Assembly: GCA_964446935.1 (NCBI GenBank)
Contig: CAYUQI010000005.1
Span: 1 to 64,000, forward strand
Direction: 5' to 3'
Length of the DNA stretch: 64,000 nucleotides
Source: UASB124 sp964446935
Lineage (GTDB): Bacteria > Babelota > Babeliae > Babelales > RVW-14
Positions 60,801 through 64,000 of this stretch are shown here, in pieces. The notes under the pieces were generated by a model, which was given only the letters and a program-made list of their open reading frames with translations, searched no databases and was not told the DNA's origin. Numbering within the stretch: the stretch's first letter is position 1; each line of letters begins with the position of its first letter. The translations under genes and the position numbers were made by a program.

Positions 60801-61901
60801 ATGAAAATTGGTATGATTTTTCCAGGACAAGGATCTCAATCTCTTGGGATGGGAAAAGATATTTATGATCGTGAACGTATTGTTCAAGAATATTTTGAAG
60901 AAGCATCCAACTGCTTAGATCAAAATTTTGTTCGCCTTTGTTTTGCTTCTTCAGAACGCGAGCTCAAAGAGACGGTCAACGCCCAAACGTCAATTTTTTT
61001 ATTAAGCGCTTCATTTTATACACTGCTTAAAGAAAAGTATGGCATTGTTCCTCATGTAGTTGCCGGTCATAGCTCTGGTGAATATGCAGCTATTTTTGCT
61101 GCTGGCGGAATGACATTCCCTGATGCAATTTATCTTCTCAAAAAACGTTCCTTGTTTATGGAAGAAGCAACTAAAACATATCCTGGCACCATGATGGCTG
61201 TTATGAGTATGTCTCACGATGCATTGACTGCCATTTGTCAGAAATATGATGAGCCTGAAGATATACAACGGGTTGCGGAAATTGTTAACTATAATGCGCC
61301 AGAGCAACTTGTTGTTTCTGGTACCGTTTCTGAACTTGAAGCTGTTGCGCGTGATGTAAAAGCTGCTGGGGGCAAGGTTATTATGCTTAATGTTGCCGGA
61401 GCCTTCCATTCACGATTAATGCAAGAAGCAGAAAAACAATTTGGCCTTTATATGGTCAAGGTTGATTTTAAAGATCTTGAAGTTTATTTAGTTAACAATA
61501 CACAAGCTCGTATTGTTACCAAAAATCATGAAATTAAAGATTCTCTTATTAAACAAATGAGTTCGCATGTTTTGTGGTGGCCATCGATGCAATACTTCAA
61601 AGAATGTGACGTTATCATTGAAGTTGGTCCTGGAAACAAATTGTCCAAGACACTCAAACGCGAATGGCCTGAAAAACAAATTTTTGCTCTTAACACACCG
61701 GCAGACCTTGAGCGAATTCTTGCCTTTTTTGGTAAGGAGGTTGAAAAGACCGAACTTGCTCATGATTTAGAAATAGCCAAGGAAGAGAAGGCTGCAGAGG
61801 CCCAAGAAGATAAGGTCGTTGCGGCTCAGGTAGTGTCAGAAGAGTCAGCGGTTGTACCACAGGGTAACGACGAAAAACCTTTGGATCAGGAACCAACATA
61901 G
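60801..61901 (+). CDS. fabD: Malonyl-CoA:ACP transacylase with charged C-terminal tail
   Basis: FabD loads malonyl groups on ACP for fatty acid synthesis. The 366-residue protein begins FPGQGSQSLGMG and has the nucleophile in GHSSGEYAA (Ser91), GAFHSRLM (His203) and a late VIEVGPGNKLSKTLKR. A normal FabD ends at about 310; here about 55 extra residues rich in Glu, Lys, Ala and Val follow (EIAKEEKAAEAQEDK). It follows a GAGGAG site. Confidence 0.95.
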   Translation: MKIGMIFPGQGSQSLGMGKDIYDRERIVQEYFEEASNCLDQNFVRLCFASSERELKETVNAQTSIFLLSASFYTLLKEKYGIVPHVVAGHSSGEYAAIFAAGGMTFPDAIYLLKKRSLFMEEATKTYPGTMMAVMSMSHDALTAICQKYDEPEDIQRVAEIVNYNAPEQLVVSGTVSELEAVARDVKAAGGKVIMLNVAGAFHSRLMQEAEKQFGLYMVKVDFKDLEVYLVNNTQARIVTKNHEIKDSLIKQMSSHVLWWPSMQYFKECDVIIEVGPGNKLSKTLKREWPEKQIFALNTPADLERILAFFGKEVEKTELAHDLEIAKEEKAAEAQEDKVVAAQVVSEESAVVPQGNDEKPLDQEPT

Positions 61902-62012
61902 ATCCTGACCGTTCGTGGGTGAGGAATTCATTGGGACGTCTCGAAACCATGAACGGCATATTAAACGAGAACTTTAAACCGAAAAATAAAACGCTCATAA
62001 CAAAGGATTGAA

Positions 62013-62750
62013 ATGCAACACCGTAACGTTATTGTTACGGGGGGGCTTGGGGGCATTGGTCAATCAATCGTTCAAACACTCGCTGCGCGGGGTGATCGGA
62101 TTTTTATCATTGATTATGTTACAGCAGCTGATCCGCGCGTTGTGTCTGTTGTTAGTAATCAAAATATTTCTTATATTCAAGCTGATCTTGCGTCGAGTCA
62201 ATCAGTTAAAACTGGCTTTGATCAGCTTTTTTCTTTGCTCGATCAGCAGCAATCATCATCATTAGATATTTTAATCAATAATGCCGGCGTTACTGCCGAT
62301 ACCCTTGCGTTACGCATGACCGAGGAGGCATGGGATCGTGTTCTTGATATCAATCTCAAGGGGGCCTTTTTATGCTGTCAGCAAGCGCTTAAACGTATGG
62401 TTAAGGCTCCTGCCAGTTACATCATTAACATGAGTTCGATTGTTGGTATTCGTGGCAATGCAGGGCAGGCAAACTATGCAGCCAGTAAGGCTGGGCTTAT
62501 TGCTTTGACTAAGTCATTGGCGCAGGAGTATGCAAGTCGCAATGTGTTGGTCAATGCCATTGCTCCTGGTTTTATCCAAACCCCAATGACCGATATGTTG
62601 CCTGAACTTGTTAAGCAGAAGGCTCTTGAATACATTCCCCTCAAGCGCTTTGGGACCCCGGCCGACGTGGCACATCTGGTTGCCTTTTTGACCTCTGGGG
62701 CTGCCAATTATATAACTGGACAGGTTATTGAAGTTACTGGTGGTATGTAG
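62013..62750 (+). CDS. fabG: 3-oxoacyl-ACP reductase FabG
   Basis: FabG reduces the 3-keto group during fatty acid elongation with NADPH. The 245-residue SDR has the glycine loop TGGLGGIG at 9-16, NNAG at 89-92, DINLKG, and the catalytic Ser142, Tyr155 and Lys159 (YAASK). A C-terminal ITGQVIEVTGGM is typical. It lies 111 bases after fabD and 65 before acpP. Confidence 0.95.
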   Translation: MQHRNVIVTGGLGGIGQSIVQTLAARGDRIFIIDYVTAADPRVVSVVSNQNISYIQADLASSQSVKTGFDQLFSLLDQQQSSSLDILINNAGVTADTLALRMTEEAWDRVLDINLKGAFLCCQQALKRMVKAPASYIINMSSIVGIRGNAGQANYAASKAGLIALTKSLAQEYASRNVLVNAIAPGFIQTPMTDMLPELVKQKALEYIPLKRFGTPADVAHLVAFLTSGAANYITGQVIEVTGGM

Positions 62751-62815
62751 CAAATTTTTTAAAATCGGCTATCATAAAAAGCCTTATATTTGTTTTTTTA
62801 ATAGGAGATTTCCCT

Positions 62816-63064
62816 ATGGCATTTAACAAAGAAGAAACCAAACAAAAAGTTGTTGCAATTATTGCTGAAAAATTAAGTATGCCAGCAGAAAATATTACCA
62901 TCGAATCAACCTTCAAAGATCTTGGGGCGGATTCACTTGATGTCGTTGAAATTATTATGAGTTTTGAAGAAACCTTTGGCATCGAAATTAAAGATGAAGA
63001 TGCTGAAAAAATCAAAACCATCGGACAGGCTATTGACCTCATTCATGCTTCACGAACGAAGTAA
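62816..63064 (+). CDS. acpP: Acyl carrier protein
   Basis: The 82-residue acidic protein carries the phosphopantetheine site GADSLD with Ser40, the four-helix ACP pattern (FKDLGADSLDVVEIIMSFEE), and a normal length. AGGAG lies eight bases before its ATG. It is directly followed by fabF (TAA then ATG). Confidence 0.96.
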   Translation: MAFNKEETKQKVVAIIAEKLSMPAENITIESTFKDLGADSLDVVEIIMSFEETFGIEIKDEDAEKIKTIGQAIDLIHASRTK

Positions 63065-64000
63065 ATGAAACATCGTGTTGTTATTACCGGGCTTGGTCTC
63101 ATAACTCCTTTGGGTAACGATGTTTCGACAACGTGGAACGGCTTGCTCCAGGGGCGATCAGGTATTTCTGTACTTCCTGAATCTTTTGGCCTTCAAGATT
63201 ATATGGTCAAAGTTGGTGGTTATGTTCGTGGTGAACAGGAATTTCTTGCTGCTGTGTTGCCCGCAAAATTCCACACAAAAACAGATCGATTTATTCATTT
63301 TGCCCTTATTGCTGGTCATCAAGCTATGACTGATGCCGGCTTTTCCCAAACAAATCCTGAACAACGTGATCGCTTTGGCGTGTATATGGGGGTTGGGCTT
63401 GGTGGTTTGCATTCCATTAGCGAAGCGGTCGTTGATTGGCAAAAATCAGGGCTTAAGCGTATTTCTCCTTTTGCCATCCCCAAAACAATTAGTAATCTAG
63501 CCCCTGCATGGCTTTCAATGCAGTGGAATCTGCAAGGGCCTCATACCGCTTTTACCAATGCATGCGCTTCAAGCGCCGATGCTATTGGTATGGCGTTTCG
63601 TTTAATACGTGATGGATATGTTGATTATATGCTTGCAGGAGGAACTGAAGGGTGTCTAACGCCTTTGGGCATTGCTGGTTTTGGTAATATGCGGGCGTTG
63701 TCAGCATGGAACGGCGACCCTGCGCAAGCAAGTCGCCCTTTTGATAAAAACAGGACAGGTTTTGTACTTGCTGAAGGAGCTGGGGTACTTGTGTTGGAAC
63801 GCATGGAATCAGCCATAAAACGCGGGACTCACATCTATGCTGAAATCGTTGGCTATGGAGCAACCTCTGATGCTTATCACGTGACTGCAATGCATCCTGA
63901 TGCTCGTGGTGCTGCACTGGCGATGGAACATGCTATGACTGATGCCGGCATTGATCGAACTGATATTGGTTATATCAATGCACACGGTACTGGGACGCCT
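63065..64000 (+). CDS. fabF: 3-oxoacyl-ACP synthase II FabF, cut by window end
   Basis: FabF condenses malonyl-ACP with acyl-ACP. The 312 codons in the window begin MKHRVVITGLGLITPLG and contain the catalytic Cys167 in TNACASS, a RPFDKNRTGFVLAEGAG stretch and, at the window end, NAHGTGTP with the first catalytic His. Roughly a quarter of the protein (second His and the end) lies beyond 64000. The start directly follows the acpP stop. Confidence 0.95.
   Translation, partial: MKHRVVITGLGLITPLGNDVSTTWNGLLQGRSGISVLPESFGLQDYMVKVGGYVRGEQEFLAAVLPAKFHTKTDRFIHFALIAGHQAMTDAGFSQTNPEQRDRFGVYMGVGLGGLHSISEAVVDWQKSGLKRISPFAIPKTISNLAPAWLSMQWNLQGPHTAFTNACASSADAIGMAFRLIRDGYVDYMLAGGTEGCLTPLGIAGFGNMRALSAWNGDPAQASRPFDKNRTGFVLAEGAGVLVLERMESAIKRGTHIYAEIVGYGATSDAYHVTAMHPDARGAALAMEHAMTDAGIDRTDIGYINAHGTGTP

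Noticed and set aside
1..64000. CRISPR array, prophage or insertion sequence
   Set aside because: No regularly spaced direct repeats, no phage structural genes and no transposase or integrase were seen in any frame.

Overview
The window looks like a piece of the chromosome of a Gram-negative-type, host-dependent bacterium. The best fit is Candidatus Dependentiae (former TM6) or another small-genome intracellular lineage. This is an inference from gene content: two tandem ATP/ADP-translocase-type nucleotide carriers (16226..19054), tRNA-dependent amidation (gatC-gatA), outer-membrane functions (lptB, waaA), a rod-type cell wall (mreC, rodA, SpoIID-type enzyme), a fatty-acid/phospholipid cluster, and an unusually large share of secreted or membrane proteins of no family I recognise. 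Base composition is moderately AT-rich. Genes are packed tightly, with many ATGA or TAATG overlaps. I saw no phage, insertion sequence or CRISPR array.

Layout. 1-2670: two Arg tRNAs, then (minus strand) dus-mreC-secreted protein. 2734-2842: an intergenic repeat. 2862-5989: MATE-gatC-gatA operon. 6117-9337: two tandem secreted alkaline-phosphatase-superfamily enzymes. 10419-14611: dnaX-der-lptB-hpf operon. 14708-16123: SRP RNA, tRNA-Ser and rpsB with a leader hairpin. 16226-19054: two nucleotide translocases. 19357-23136: lon and waaA. 23230-25467: a solute-binding protein next to a Cys-loop-type (pentameric) ligand-gated channel. 25825-26500: three tiny secreted proteins. 26503-32852: sbcC, rodA, a glycosyltransferase with a signal peptide, a CPBP protease and HU. 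33140-39942: tatD, two secreted orphans, a DUF457-type membrane protein, a SpoIID protein, RNase H, a zinc-ribbon coiled coil and a tRNA(CAU). 39977-45160: gap, hflX, a DJ-1 protein, an acetyltransferase and a biotin-dependent carboxyltransferase. 46231-50733: five consecutive secreted/membrane orphans. 51905-55366: dnaE. 56119-58307: tsf-pyrH-frr. 58579-64000: rpmF-plsX-TPR protein-fabD-fabG-acpP-fabF (fabF cut by the window end).

How it fits together. The nucleotide carriers and the small anabolic set suggest an organism that takes energy and nucleotides from a host. It keeps its own replication (dnaE, dnaX), translation, cell wall and membrane lipid synthesis. The secreted orphans, the Cys-rich peptides, the exported glycosyltransferase-like protein and the binding-protein/channel pair are the parts most likely to deal with the host or environment, and they are where undescribed biology is most likely. 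The binding-protein/channel pair and the five-gene secreted cluster are the strongest candidates.
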